Shown: positions 47,120-58,702 of the stretch, in pieces
How positions within the stretch are numbered: the first letter of the stretch is position 1
How the letters are laid out: each line of letters begins with the position of its first letter
Source of the DNA: Cyathus striatus
Lineage: Eukaryota > Basidiomycota > Agaricomycetes > Agaricales > Nidulariaceae
Reading direction: 5' to 3'
Length of the DNA stretch: 64,000 bases
NCBI GenBank assembly: GCA_025738555.1
Contig: JAOVFP010000004.1
Coordinates: forward strand, 2,232,001 to 2,296,000
Translations under genes and position numbers: made by a program
The notes under the pieces: generated by a model
What the model was told of the DNA's origin: nothing
Databases searched by the model: none
What the model saw: the letters and a program-made list of their open reading frames with translations, nothing else

Positions 47120-49512
47120 ATGATCTCTGATATCCTCTCAAACCCATTCTACGCTTCGTCCATTGTTCTCGGTGGAGTTGTACGTTTTCTCTCTCTTTCT
47201 TTTCTACTCACACCATACGTCATTACTAACGAACACGATGGATAGGCATTGGCACACATTATCCCCTGGATCCTCGATAAACACGCATACAACAAGGACC
47301 AATCTATCCCTGGCCCGTTCCTTGCTAAGCTCAGTGACCTCTGGTTAGGCAAGATAGCTGCGGATGGCCATAGGAGCGAGGTTGTTCATGCATTGCATGA
47401 GAAGTATGGTTCGTGTCTCGTTCATACTTCCATTTCAATTCCTTTAGTTCCGATTTACATCCGACTTCCGACTCGGATTTACTTTCACCAAACTCCTATA
47501 CAATGTACATTTGACTTACTTTTATATACCCCCTAGGCCCCGTGGTTAGAATCGCACCAAACCACATATCCATCGCGGATCCTAATGCCTTGCCTATCGT
47601 CTATGGTGTACGTTCTCTCTCCTTCCCTCTTCTCTTCCTAAACACTTTACTTACTTTCATCTTTAAATAGCACGGAACAGGAACCTTAAAATCAGATTTC
47701 TATGACGCATTCGTATCGATTCACCGTACCATTTTCAATACTCGGTACATAATCCCATCTCATCTTATCTTCTAAACCTAATAAAAAAATAAAGTGACCG
47801 CCATGCCCATACACGAAAACGCAAAATTGTATCAAACATCTTTTCCCAAGTACCTCCCTCCTCCCTCTTTCTTTCTATACACATACTAACAAAATAAAAA
47901 AATAGAAAAGTGTCCTAGAATTCGAACCACACGTCCGCTCCTCCCTCAACGCGATGATCTCCAAATGGGACGGAATGATCACCGACAGCGAAAAGGCCTC
48001 TTCCGGAAAAGACTGGAAAGCAGAGAAAGGAAGGGTATGGTTCGACTGTATGACTTGGTTCAACTACCTCGCATTCGACATCATCTCCGATCTGGCATAC
48101 GGCAAACCATTCGGAATGGTCGAAAAGGGTGAAGATATCGCTGAAGTTGCTATCCCGGGCTCTAAGACGGGTGAAACGAAGAGGGTTCCGGCGATTCAAA
48201 TTTTGAATGATCGTGGTGAGTTTACTGGGTCGATGGGTGTTTTGCCTTTGTGGTTGCGGTATGTCGTTTGTCTTTTTTCTTTAGAAAGGGTGGGGTGTTG
48301 ATTAATTTGATGGAATAGACCTTTGGTGAAGAAAATTCCGAGTTATGCCAAAGGAAGCAAGGCTATGGCTAATGTGGCTGGTATCGCCGTTGCTGCGGTC
48401 AACAAGCGTCTTCAAGAGGAAACTGATCGTCAGGATTTGCTTGCCAAGTTGCAGCAGGGTAAGGATGAGAATGGGAATCCCATGGTTTGTCCCCATTTCC
48501 TTTTTGCTACCGATGCGTTACTTATTGTTTCTAAAGGGCAAGGAGGAATTGACAGCTGAAGCACTTACTCAACTTGTCGCTGGATCGGATACCACTTCCA
48601 AGTACGTCCTTCTCCTAATATACCCATGAAAGAGAAGTTAAATCGGATATACAGTTCATTCGGAGCAATCATGTACTACCTAGCGAAGAACCAAGCAGCG
48701 CAAAAGACACTTCAAGCAGAGTTAGATGAGATGTTTGGACATGAAGATGAGATCATTCTCTCTTACGAACAGGTCAGTTCTTTATATACCACTCTGCTCC
48801 AAAATTCTACTCTTCCCCGATGTGCTTCTTCTCTTCATTCTTACAACTCGGAACTATCTACTTATCCAAAAATACCCCCCCCCCCCCCCTTCTCTTCTTT
48901 TATTTCCCCACTCGTCGAAACCACTCAATACTAACACATTGATTGAATTCCCACAGGTCAAACGCCTAAAATACCTCGAGGCATGTATAAACGAAGCGCT
49001 CCGCCTCCACGGGACCATTGCCGTCGGCCTCCCCCGCATCGTGCCAGAAGGTGGCTTAGCTGTAAACGGACGTCATTTCCCTGAAGGATCGATTCTTTCC
49101 GTGCCTACGTATACTATTCATAGGAATAAAGAGGTGTGGGGAGAAGATGCTGATGAGTACCGGTTAGTTTTTTACCAATTTCTTTTTTATAACTTCTATT
49201 GATTGATGTTGAATAGACCGGAGAGATGGTTCGAGCAGAATCAAGCTGCCATGACAAAGTGCTTTAATGCATTCAGCTATGGTCCTCGTGGTTGTGTCGG
49301 ACGCAATTTGGCTTACCTCGAGCTTTTGGTTACTACTGCTACCATTTTCCGCAGGTATATTTTCACTCTTGAAGATCCTTCTGCTCCTGTACGTCCCCCT
49401 TCCTTTTTCTGTTGTCATAAAAATGCTAATGATGGGACAGTTGAACGTATGCGAAGGATTCTTGAGGAAGCCTTTGGCTTGTGATATCGGGATGCAGGTT
49501 AGGAATCATTGA
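47120..49512 (+). CDS. Cytochrome P450, CYP53 type (benzoate 4-monooxygenase-like)
   Basis: Membrane-anchored P450 with about ten introns. Exons in order carry SIVLGGV (N-terminal anchor), DQSIPGPFLAKLSDLWLG, GHRSEVVHALHEKYG, PVVRIAPNHISIADPNALPI, GTLKSDFYDAFVSIHR, HTRKRKIVSNIFSQ, KSVLEFEPHVRSSLNAM, I-helix AGSDTTS, EALRLHG (ExxR), GLPRIVPEGGLAVNGRHFPE, PERWFE, the heme loop FNAFSYGPRGCVGRNLA, and the CYP53-type tail CEGFLRKPLACDIGMQ. The stop is at 49512. Phrases such as LKSDFYDAFVSI and EGFLRKPL are diagnostic of CYP53. These enzymes para-hydroxylate benzoate to 4-hydroxybenzoate at the endoplasmic reticulum with a P450 reductase. One intron contains a run of about 14 C near 48877. It could supply 4-hydroxybenzoate to the A-T-R enzyme. 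Confidence 0.93.
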
Positions 49513-50161
49513 ATTTAGAGGGGTGTAGATTTTCGTTTCTTTAAATTTTCTTTTTCACTTTTGGTTAAGGTTGAGAATATAGCTGGCTAATGTATCGATT
49601 TACTGTACACTCTTTGTTTTCTTTCTTGTTAAATAATACACACAGTCTTTTGCTTTGCTTTCTTGAGGTTTCGTTTCAGTAAACTTGAGTTTCTTACATT
49701 GTCGATGAACTCCCTCCGATTAATCTTAATATTAGTTTCGATGCTCTTCTTGTCTACTTGAATTTCAATACATATGCCTGATCCTGATCTTCTGATTTAC
49801 AAACTTTGTCTTAATCTTTAATTATGTCAAGTCGACTATGGACCATCTCAATCACGTTAACGAATGTAAGGGTGAGAAGAGGCTTAACACCTAAACCAAG
49901 AAATTTAAGAGCGAGTCGGTTGAAGGACCGTTCAACCTGGGCGCTCTAAGGTGTCGAAGCGGTGGCTTCGTAAGTCAGACTGTGAGGGGGACAAATTTCA
50001 CTAGATTGCGAGAAAGTAGATACAATAAATTTATAGTAAGGGAGAAAAGGGACATTACTTAATCTGCTAAACGGAAATTAAAGGGTCCTGGATAAGTAGC
50101 GAGAGAAAAAGGGTCAGAGTGTAGGGTATGAGTAAGTGGGACGGAGAAATTGAGATGAAGA
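49513..50161. other. 3' flank of CYP53 gene
   Basis: AT-rich downstream sequence with no gene. A tRNA-like appearance near 49920-49975 was examined and rejected. Confidence 0.45.
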
Positions 50162-51386
50162 AGGACCCCTGAAAGCGCCCATAAAGGTCGGATACCAGTC
50201 CGCGTAAATTTTGGCACTTTTGGACCTATGTCAGAGGACAATCCACGTATATTTGACCGATTTTCGGCCATTAGGTATGATGGAAAATCCGTGTATGGCT
50301 AGCTCTTGGGAGGAGGTACGATACCTGTCGGCGTATGGTGCGAGGGGGTGGGATCAGGGCGGGATATCACCGGAACCGCCGCGATTCCGGGCATGTCACA
50401 CCAAAATTCGAGTACAGCATCCCTATTTATGTCAGGAAGGATACAGAGTTCTGCGCAGAAAGAGCGCAGGGCAACAATTTTTATTAAATTGTTGCATATT
50501 TAAATATTTTAGTCTCTTTGTTAGCTTATTGTAGCCAATGTACCATATCAACACCTTGCTGGCCAACTGTTCGCGACGTTCAGCGTGACAGCCATTTAAC
50601 CCAAATCTCAAAACATTCGACATTCAAATTTTGTTGTACTTAATCGCTTGCCAAAATCATGTATAATGTAAATATTTGTTCAAGTTCATCGTTCACGGTT
50701 CCTTGTAATGCATGACCAAATAACCGGTCGTAGACTCATATAGATAGAATATAAACAAGTTGATTTCAACAGAAGAAAAGAAATTGCTTCCAACTACTTT
50801 TTAGATAGAAAAAACGGAGAAAATTAGCAGATGTGCACCTTTTGTGCGTTCGTTGTCATCGACAACGACCAACAATGACCGTCAACGGCGGAAATGGTCG
50901 ACGGTCACACTTCCAGAATACACCAGGATTGTTCAATGTACGCTTCCGCTCGTTCTCTGTCTATAATCTCATAGATACTGATATTGGTATAGGTTAACCG
51001 GATGTCCACAATATAACATGATAGCACCTGTTCTACGATGCGACGAGCCTACTTTTGGCCTGCTTTCATGAGTTAATTTGCAGTCGGTAATCTTCATTCA
51101 ATCATCGTGTATTTGCTTCCACTTACACTGAAAGTGCTGCTAAAGTTTCTGTTGTTGGGGATTCGTTGAGGGTTCGATTACGGATTTTCAACATAAGCGC
51201 CTGCGGCAGATTTTGACGCTTACAAAGCGCTTAATAAGGTCAGAGGACAAAATCCGCTTATAACTCTGCAATTTTGGAGATACCCTCCCACAATCCGCGT
51301 ATGAAAGGCAATATGCCGCCAAAACCTGTCCGCGTATCAAATCTCGAGTCCGTCCTCCGACCTCTAAGAGCGCTTTCAGGGGTCCT
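50162..51386. repeat. Inverted-repeat segment, possible non-autonomous DNA element
   Basis: AGGACCCCTGAAAGCGC at 50162-50178 recurs in reverse complement at 51370-51386, with weaker pairing continuing inward (AGGTCGG, GTCCGCGTA, TTTTGGC). Inside, the words GTCAGAGGACAA and CCGCGTA are repeated near 50230 and 51240-51340. This is the layout of a TIR element with subterminal repeats. No transposase frame and no clear target duplication could be identified. Confidence 0.5.
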
Positions 51387-52667
51387 GATGAAGAAAACCA
51401 GAAAATCGGAACGGCTCGACACACGTATCGAGTCACGTGATCTCGATACCAGAACTTGAAGAATACCGATTTTTATAGTGCAGGCGAATCGCCTGTTCTA
51501 CACGAAGCACATTCCAATAAAAACACGTCAAACATAGAGCATTTTCTTCCTTTCATCATGTACACGCTTGTAGCATCCATCAGAAAAATGTGGATATACT
51601 CCACTTTACACGTTTTGATTTCTAGATACTTATCTTATCCGTTAAGCTAATCGAACTGCCCTTTCCACTGAAGACGGACATATAATTAGATTCTAGAAGG
51701 AACAAAGCTATCAGAACAAAGATTATCCATTGTCCGAACTTCCTTTCGTAGATCCGCCATGCGTTTTAATGATTTACATAGTTTTCTATACACCGAGATG
51801 TCAATACAAAAATATAGAACAACCGACGGCCGTGGGTATACTATGTAGTTGCACAGGCAACCAACATCCACCTCCACATCGACACGACATAAAATGCATC
51901 TAGCTCGGTGACACGCCGGACAAACCCTCCAATCCAATAAACCAGGCCGCAAAAGACGCACGTCGCAGATAGCACATACATATTACACACGTCCGAAACA
52001 TCCGCACGCGATAACCCAAATTCAGGCAAAAGCTCAATATGCTATCTCCCCGCTATTTATAAATCTCATCCGGACACGGCATGGTCCATGCGCGGTCTCG
52101 GAAAAGGTGTGGATGGATAGGATGTGCGATTGTATGGGTGCTGTAATGCTGTAACATCGAGGCGAGACGACGACTAAGTGCTATCATCTGCAGCAGGTGG
52201 TAGCACTTATTCTTTCATTCATTCATTCCACTAACCAGCTGTCACTTCGCTGTCACCGCACCGGGGTACGATCGACACAACACAAATGCTACACCGAACC
52301 TTTCAGCACGCATCCTCCCCTGGTCCATTCCGCTTTGTCACTCCTATCGCAAAGAATAGAATCACGGTATGTATACGTTCGGAGACATGTGTCGCTTATT
52401 AATAGTACTGATTGGGTACCACCCAACCCTCTATAAAACAAACCCACTCCCTGGCATCCATTCCATACTTTCACCAACAAAAAGTAGCCTTTCATCCGGC
52501 TCAACTCATCCACTCCTCACAAAAACACAACACTGGCGACGATCTCTCGTCTTCGTAGTTTTCTCACTCGATCTCGGTCAATCAAGACACGCGCTCCGTA
52601 TGTCCCTTCTCCTTTCATTGAGGTGTAGAACTCACGTGATAGTAGTACACTAACACTACCAACGACA
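51387..52667. other. Upstream region of MDR oxidoreductase
   Basis: No gene recognised. The last 250 bases are rich in C and A, as is usual before fungal starts. A possible TATA-like CTATAAAACAAACC lies near 52430, about 235 bases before the start codon. Confidence 0.45.
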
Positions 52668-53861
52668 ATGAAAGCCATCAACATCGCAGGAATCGGCGGT
52701 CTCGACCAGCTCGTAGCAGCTGAAGTCCCCGTTCCCGAGCTCGGCCCTACCGATATCCTCGTAAACGTAAAAGCCGTCTCCGTTAACCCTGTCGAAGCTA
52801 AGATCCGGTATGTCCCCCTCCCTCCCCCTTCCTCCTCACACACTAACATGCATTGAAACAGAGCAGGAAAATGGGCAGGAGGCCAACTCCCCGCAGGCTC
52901 AATCCTCGGCTTCGACTGCGCAGGCACCGTATCCTCCCTCGGATCCCAAGTCCCCCATAACGCATTCGCAACTGGAGAAGAAGTCTGGCTCTTAGGCTCA
53001 ACGGTACCCACGCACTCGAACGCAGAGTACGTCGCGGTCGACTACCGCGTCGTCGCTCCTAAGCCTAAGACGCTTTCCTTCGAGGATGCAGCGGCTGTGC
53101 CCCTTGTCGGTCTCACCGCATGGGAGATGATCGATCAGACTGGTGTGGGTAACGAGCCCGGCGCATTGTTGGTTATCAATGGTGCAGGTGGAGTTGGGAG
53201 TGTGGGTATTCAGCTTGCTAAGGCGAAAGGGGTGAAGAATATCATTGCTACTGCTTCTCGCGAAGTCAGGTTCGTCTTTTCGTTCTTCATAATATGGATT
53301 GGAAGAGGCTGATGGGAGGGTTAGTATCAACCACGTAAAAGCACTAGGCGCAACACATACCATCAACCACCGCGAACCTCTCAAACCCCAAATCGAAGCC
53401 CTCAAACTCGGCGAACCCATCAAATACATCCTAGTATTCACGAACCTCTCAAAGTCCGTGCTCGACCAAGCCATAGACGTTGTCGCTCCCTGGGGACACA
53501 TCGGATTGGCTGTCCAAGGTCCTCCAGGATCATACGACGGCTTCGGAGCAGGACAGAAGAAGGGCGTTGCTGTGCACTGGGGATTCGTGTTCACGCGCAT
53601 GGCGTTGAAGTGGGAGATGGAGTATCAGGGTAAAGCTCTGAGAGATATGGCGAAGATGTTCGATGAGGGCAAGTTGAAGAGTGTTACGACCAAGACTTTG
53701 GAGCTTACTGTGCAGGGTGTGAGGGATGCTCATACGCGTATGTTCTTTTCTCTTCTCTTTGTTCTTTAATCTGAGCTTATTGGTTATTTGTAGTCATGGA
53801 AGGTGGTGAGACGATTGGAAAGGTTGTGCTTAAGGTTCCGGAGACGGGTGCGTTCCAGTAG
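52668..53861 (+). CDS. MDR-family oxidoreductase (zinc-free, quinone-oxidoreductase-like)
   Basis: Start ATG 52668 (MKAINIAGIGGLDQLVAAEV). The substrate domain includes DILVNVKAVSVNPVEAKIR spliced to AGKWAGGQLPAGSILGFD and CAGTVSSLGSQVP. The cofactor motif is LVINGAGGVGSVGIQLAK. The following exon (HVKALGATHTINHREP) and TLELTVQGVRDAHT lead to a last exon GETIGKVVLKVPETG ending FQ at 53859-53861. Four introns; about 345 residues. Neither the catalytic nor the structural zinc cysteines are present, which places it with NADPH quinone/enone reductases (often annotated 'zinc-type alcohol dehydrogenase-like'). It may reduce a quinone or an enone. Near an aromatic hydroxylase a quinone substrate is plausible but unproven. 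Confidence 0.9.
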
Positions 53862-54063
53862 ATGGTGTGATGAACATTGTAGAATTTGCTTTATACGCTT
53901 TCGCATGCATTGTACAGTTTTCAACGTAGTTTAATTTGACATTCCCGTCTTGCACAACCTGTTTTTTTCGTTAGTGAGAACAGCATGTAGAGGTGAACGA
54001 ACGTACCTCATTCCCTCTGCCGCTAAATATCCTGCATCTAACATGGGCGGAGAGTGTTTGTAC

Positions 54064-56799
54064 TGGGGGTGCACAATGCTGTCACATGGCTGGTGGTGTG
54101 ACGGTCACACCGTGTGACAAAAAGTGTCACAAATCTTGACCCAGTTCTGTTCTTCGCATTTCCTGGGTGTTTCTTCATACTTTTCTTTGCTCTTTTCACT
54201 CCTACTTTAACTAATGTTATGCTAGATGTTGTAAATATGTTATTTAAGTAGTGTAATATGTATGAATTCCTATATTCTCTTATAACTACTGGTTAAAACA
54301 AGGTGGCAGCTGTGACATTGTGACAACTTGTATCGGTCAGTCAGGCGAGGTCCCTGGATAATGCCGCCTAAGCTTAGATACGGGTCCCCCTATAAACAGC
54401 TAGAAAATCCTGAAAGGTTGGATACAGTTTGGCAGGCGTCCCCCTACTGAGAACTTTTTTTTTCCCACGAGGTTGGATTTGCTGTCCCCCTAGTAGTCAT
54501 GTCATGCCTGGCAGGTTAGATACACGTCCCCCTGTTACAGCACAGCATCACTCCCAAGTCTCCACGTTCCCTGGTTCAACATTCACTGGCACCGGGCATC
54601 CAATGCAAATTCACTGTGCTCACCATAATCCAAGACTCAGGGTGGCAGCCAAAACCACTGACATTTGCATGTATTCGCATTTTGTAATATGTATTTGCAT
54701 CAATCTACTCCAATTTGTTGACCGCTCCCTCTATCCCCACAGCCTCTCATCACCAACTACAACGGAGAAACTTGTTTCGTCAACATTGCCTCAAGCCTAA
54801 CTCGAATAGTCTTGAAACTACATAGCTCTAATGATATATTTCTCTTTCAACCCTATCTCTCAGTGGGGTTTTTCAACTATTCACCGCCTTTTGCACATGT
54901 TTCAGCATTCTCTTATCTTTTGGGATTCGGTCTTGCTCTTGCATATAACCAGCATAGCTAGAATGAAAATGTTGCTTCACCAAGTTCTCAAATTAAGTGT
55001 TTTCTACTATTCTGGTATTGTTTTTCGTGATCACTGTCTCTCCTATTATACGACGTTCTAACCACTCTATCTGCAACAGGATTATGTTAGGTGTGTGTAG
55101 CATCGACGTTACACTCAAAGAGTGGATCGGAGCAGGGAAACTCTATAAAAATGTCCCAGATATTGTGTCAGACGAGCTCATTCAACGTACCACACTATCT
55201 GACTCTTCAAATGCTACATTGGTTCCTGCTATGACAATTTCTCTGCTAAACCTTGTGAGAGTATCATTACCTCCTGCTTCGAATTCATATCACTTTAAAC
55301 CACCTGCTGAATGATTCTTATCGGAATTGGCCTCTCACTCGATTTTGATTCTTAGCATGTTGCCGGTTCCTGCTGCGAGGTATGTGAGCAAGCTGAATGC
55401 TGTATCTGGGCAAGCTATACTTGACGGAAAGGTATCTATTGAAGTCGAAGGCACTCTGGATGAAAGGATCTTAGTCCCCTTTGAAGCATTGGGATATTGG
55501 ACACATTTGAACAAGGTCGATATTTCCATGGTATATTTGGTTCCACAGCACACCTTGGTCTGCCACAATTTGTTCATGTACCAGCCAGTGCATTTCTCTG
55601 TGAAATTCCAGCATCTTTAGTCAAACTTGTTCTGCAAAATGATTCTATCATCGAGATGCACACTAATTTATTTACTGAGATCTACGTAGAGATATTTGAG
55701 CAAAGAGACCTTGCTCAGATTGCAGTAAAATGTCTTATGATGCGTCAAAACAATTCAGACTCTTAAATAGTTGATTAGAACCTGTTATATAGGTTAGATA
55801 CTCTGTCCCCCTATAAAATCGAAATTTTGGAGCTTAGATACGCCATCCCCCTATAATCAGAGAAAAATTGACCAAATTTCGTCCCCCTATAACTGCCCAA
55901 AAAATGCTATTTTAGTATCTAACCTTAACCGGCATTATCCAGGGTCCTGTTGGGCGGTCTTCCGGGGTAGGTTCTGCTGGTGGCTGTGTCTTATGTGGTT
56001 GGTTTCAGAACTTGTTATAGTCTTATGTTCGCTCCTTCAAAAGTTATTAAAGAATGAAAATCACAGCTATATAGTTAATAGGCATTTGGATGTAAGTTTA
56101 GCCAATTAAACATTATTACATGCACAAAAACCTATACAACCTATACAAATAATCTATTATAAACTGTACTTAGTGTGTAGTTCATATATACATGATAATG
56201 GAATATTTGGGTTGAGCAATCGATCACGCATGGTGTTGTTTGACTGTGGCTGTGCTTCTGAGCTATGGGAGCGAGAACTTATACCTTACAACTTTATGGA
56301 ATCGCATCATACGTATATGATTTATAGAGCAATTTTGTACTATTTATCGATGCGAATAATTGGTACTGACCAGAATTTTTATATCATAATTGTAAGTATG
56401 AGATAATGCACCAATACCTGCCATATTAATATGTTACAGCACCTTAATTAAAAATCCGGTCAGTAGGATTTGTAGGCATCGTAAAATAGTGTAATTTTGC
56501 TCTATTATATATGTTCTGAAGTGTTCTCGTTCAAAAGTTATAAGAGGATGAAGTTTGAGTACCTAATTGATGTGATTTTTGGCAGGGGTTTGATGCCTCC
56601 AGCAATATCCAGCACATTTCAACAAAAAAAAATTTCATACAATCATAGATAATGTATTTTTATTATAATGTGACACAAAAGAGCTAGCTAAAATGTGTTG
56701 AGTGAGGAATGAGAGCAGTGGGTCAGTAGAATTTGGGGGCATGTGTGACAGATGTCACAGATCATGTGTGTCACACTGTGCAGGCATTGTGCACCCCCA
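54064..56799. mobile_element. Inverted-repeat DNA element A (hosts element B)
   Basis: Ends are TGGGGGTGCACAATGC at 54064-54079 and its reverse complement at 56784-56799, a perfect 16-base terminal repeat. The flanks TTTGTAC (54057-54063) and TTTGTAT (56800-56806) look like a 7-base target duplication with one change. Just inside both ends lie clusters of TGTGAC/GTCACA words, as in transposase-binding subterminal repeats. Without the nested element B it is about 1.1 kb, with no transposase, so non-autonomous. Superfamily not assigned. Confidence 0.78.
54352..55944. mobile_element. Inverted-repeat DNA element B, nested in A
   Basis: CCCTGGATAATGCCG at 54352-54366 and its exact reverse complement at 55930-55944. 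The similarity continues inward (TAAG-TTAGATAC) to about 28 bases. Next to each end are several copies of a word like GTTAGATAC...GTCCCCCTA, in the same orientation at both ends rather than inverted. Internal open frames of about 90-105 codons (54997-55766) are not recognisable as transposase. It sits inside element A, so it inserted later. Confidence 0.75.
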
Positions 56800-56856
56800 T
56801 TTGTATGGTGACAGGAGACAGTTCAAATGACACCTTGACAGAGCATACTTACTTAG

Positions 56857-57954
56857 CGTCTGTTTGGTAACAGTATTTCAAAAAGACCAGACTGAGATCT
56901 GTGAGAGCATGACAATGAAACTCATGTGAGAGAACTGAGAGTGACAATTTGTAATACAGGTGTATTGCTGGTGCTGTCCACTAGTGTTGCCATGGCTCAG
57001 CTCAGCTTGGCTTCAGCTTTGTATGGCTTAGGAATTGTTACAGCTTTGTAACTGAGCTGAGTTATCGGCTATGGCTTTGAAGTGGCTTTGCTACTCTGAG
57101 CTGATATTTTTGGCAATTTGTTACAGTGAGGACATATAACATTTGCAAGTATAAAGTACTTGAAAGCTCAAAAATTAAACTAAGATATAGTCTGTATGTA
57201 TTATTATTTTAATTTTATATACTAATTTCCACACCAGCTTATTTATTGAAGTTAGTCCACTTAGCACTGATGTATGCAAGTTGTATGTTAGTTATATGTT
57301 TGATAAATTACTAAATACATATATTTATGGTCCATATATTACAGGAGTAACATGTATTATTTGACCATTACAAAGTCATCATTTCAGTTAGACAAGCTCT
57401 ATTCAATTCTGACTAATAGAATGGCTTTGGAATGGCTTGCACAAATGTGTATGCACATTGGGCTTGCTACTTAATTTATTACCAATCAATATATGTAAGC
57501 AATGGTGCAAGTTACATAATCATCCCTGAGTGCCTCTCCACTTAACCCAAGCCCAACCTTACCAAGATTCAAAACCTCTCATTTATGTCTTGATTTATTC
57601 ACTTAAATGTTAAATGTACACTTGTTATAACTATAGCATTATATACAACTTAAATATGAGGGAAATAGACACTTACATGAGCTCAAAACATTGTGAGATG
57701 ATATCAAACATTTGTTGTTCCAGATATGAAAGACAGGAGCAGCTGGTGCAGCTTTGCTATAGCTTTAGTGGCTTTTTAGCTGTGAAGCCACTAGAATGGC
57801 TCAGTCTGGCTAAAATTTGGTTTGGCTCTAACAGCTCACTGCTTTTTAGCTGAGCCATGGCAACACTAGGTCACACTGTTACTCATGAGTCAGCAAGCTC
57901 TAAGCAAGTCTGATCTTGAGTCTGCTATTGCAAAAGACTGTTACTGAACAGACC
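56857..57954. mobile_element. Inverted-repeat element C (hAT-like MITE, hosts element D)
   Basis: GTCTGTTTGGTAACAGT at 56858-56874 pairs with ACTGTTACTGAACAGAC at 57937-57953 (two mismatches). Further inward CAGACTGAGATC matches the inverse of the other end. CTTAG occurs directly at both borders. The GTCTGTT..GTAACA terminus resembles fungal hAT-type miniature elements. Without the nested element D it is only about 210 bases, hence a MITE. Confidence 0.68.
56981..57869. mobile_element. Inverted-repeat element D, nested in C
   Basis: Perfect 22-base terminal inverted repeat at 56981-57002 and 57848-57869, beginning CTAGTGTTGCCATGGC. It has 889 bases, with subterminal repeats of GGCTTTG/GGCTTAG type and AGCTGAG words near the ends. 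No transposase frame. The unmutated termini suggest recent activity. Target duplication unclear (GTCCAC against GTCACAC). Confidence 0.78.
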
Positions 57955-58217
57955 CTTAGAGTTTCAGTGTGACAATGAGTCATGAGTTGTCATGCTCTGT
58001 AAAAATGAAAAGTTGGTAAGTCTTGCATGAAGGGAACTGAAAGAGAGACAATAGTCTTTGACTTTGGCAGGAAGGTGACACATGACCAATTCTCCTCATA
58101 CCACCTTCCTGCCACCTTCAGAAGTTCCCAACCCAGTATGCACACAAAGGTTTCACCAAAATTTTCATTAACAAACCATATCAACATAATTAATAAATCA
58201 GACTTAAACATATAATA

Positions 58218-58702
58218 ATGCCCAAAATCAAGACAGACCCACCAGGTGAAATATGCCCAGACTTTAGTGGGGAAATTTTGAAGACATGCACAACATGGCT
58301 AGGGGGGGAAATGAACATATGACAGATGAAGAAGCTATTGATAAACTAGTAACAACATGGCATGCAACTCAATAGAAAAAGGTAGTGGCATGGGAGGCAC
58401 AAGTACAGGCAGAAAATGAGGAGAGGCAGTGCCAGCAACAAGAAGAGGAACCTAATCCACCAGAACAAGATGATGGTGAATGGGGAAGAGACAACAGAAG
58501 GCAATGAGAGGAAAGCTGAGAACCAAGTCCCCAACATAGACAATGACATAAGAAAGAGGAGGAAACCAGGCTGACAAAAGTTAAACCTTTCATATTTGAC
58601 CCAAACATAGGCATTGACTTGATGCCCCTAAACAGACCAGCCCAATATGCCATAAACTATGGAAAGCTGGACAACCATGCTCAACTATGTCAAAGTATTT
58701 GA
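58218..58702 (+). pseudogene. Dead retrotransposon-associated ORF
   Basis: Starts MPKIKTDPPGEICPDFSGE, then a frameshift near 58315 into DEEAIDKLVTTWHATQ, with in-frame stops at several points. Next come a Glu/Gln-rich stretch (AENEERQ, EEEPNPPEQDDGEW), KPFIFDPNIG and NRPAQYAINYGKLDN. The order 'PDFSG..W..DEEAIDKL..W', an acidic coiled stretch, and 'RPAQYA' matches a protein type that I recall as frequent in mushroom retroelements. At least four stops and one shift show it is dead. Confidence 0.6.

Noticed and set aside
48875..48892. Run of about 14 C as a functional element
   Set aside because: It lies within an intron of the P450 gene and is best read as a simple repeat, liable to length error.
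49910..49980. tRNA-like stretch after the CYP53 gene
   Set aside because: No acceptor stem closes and there is no B-box of GGTTCGA type.
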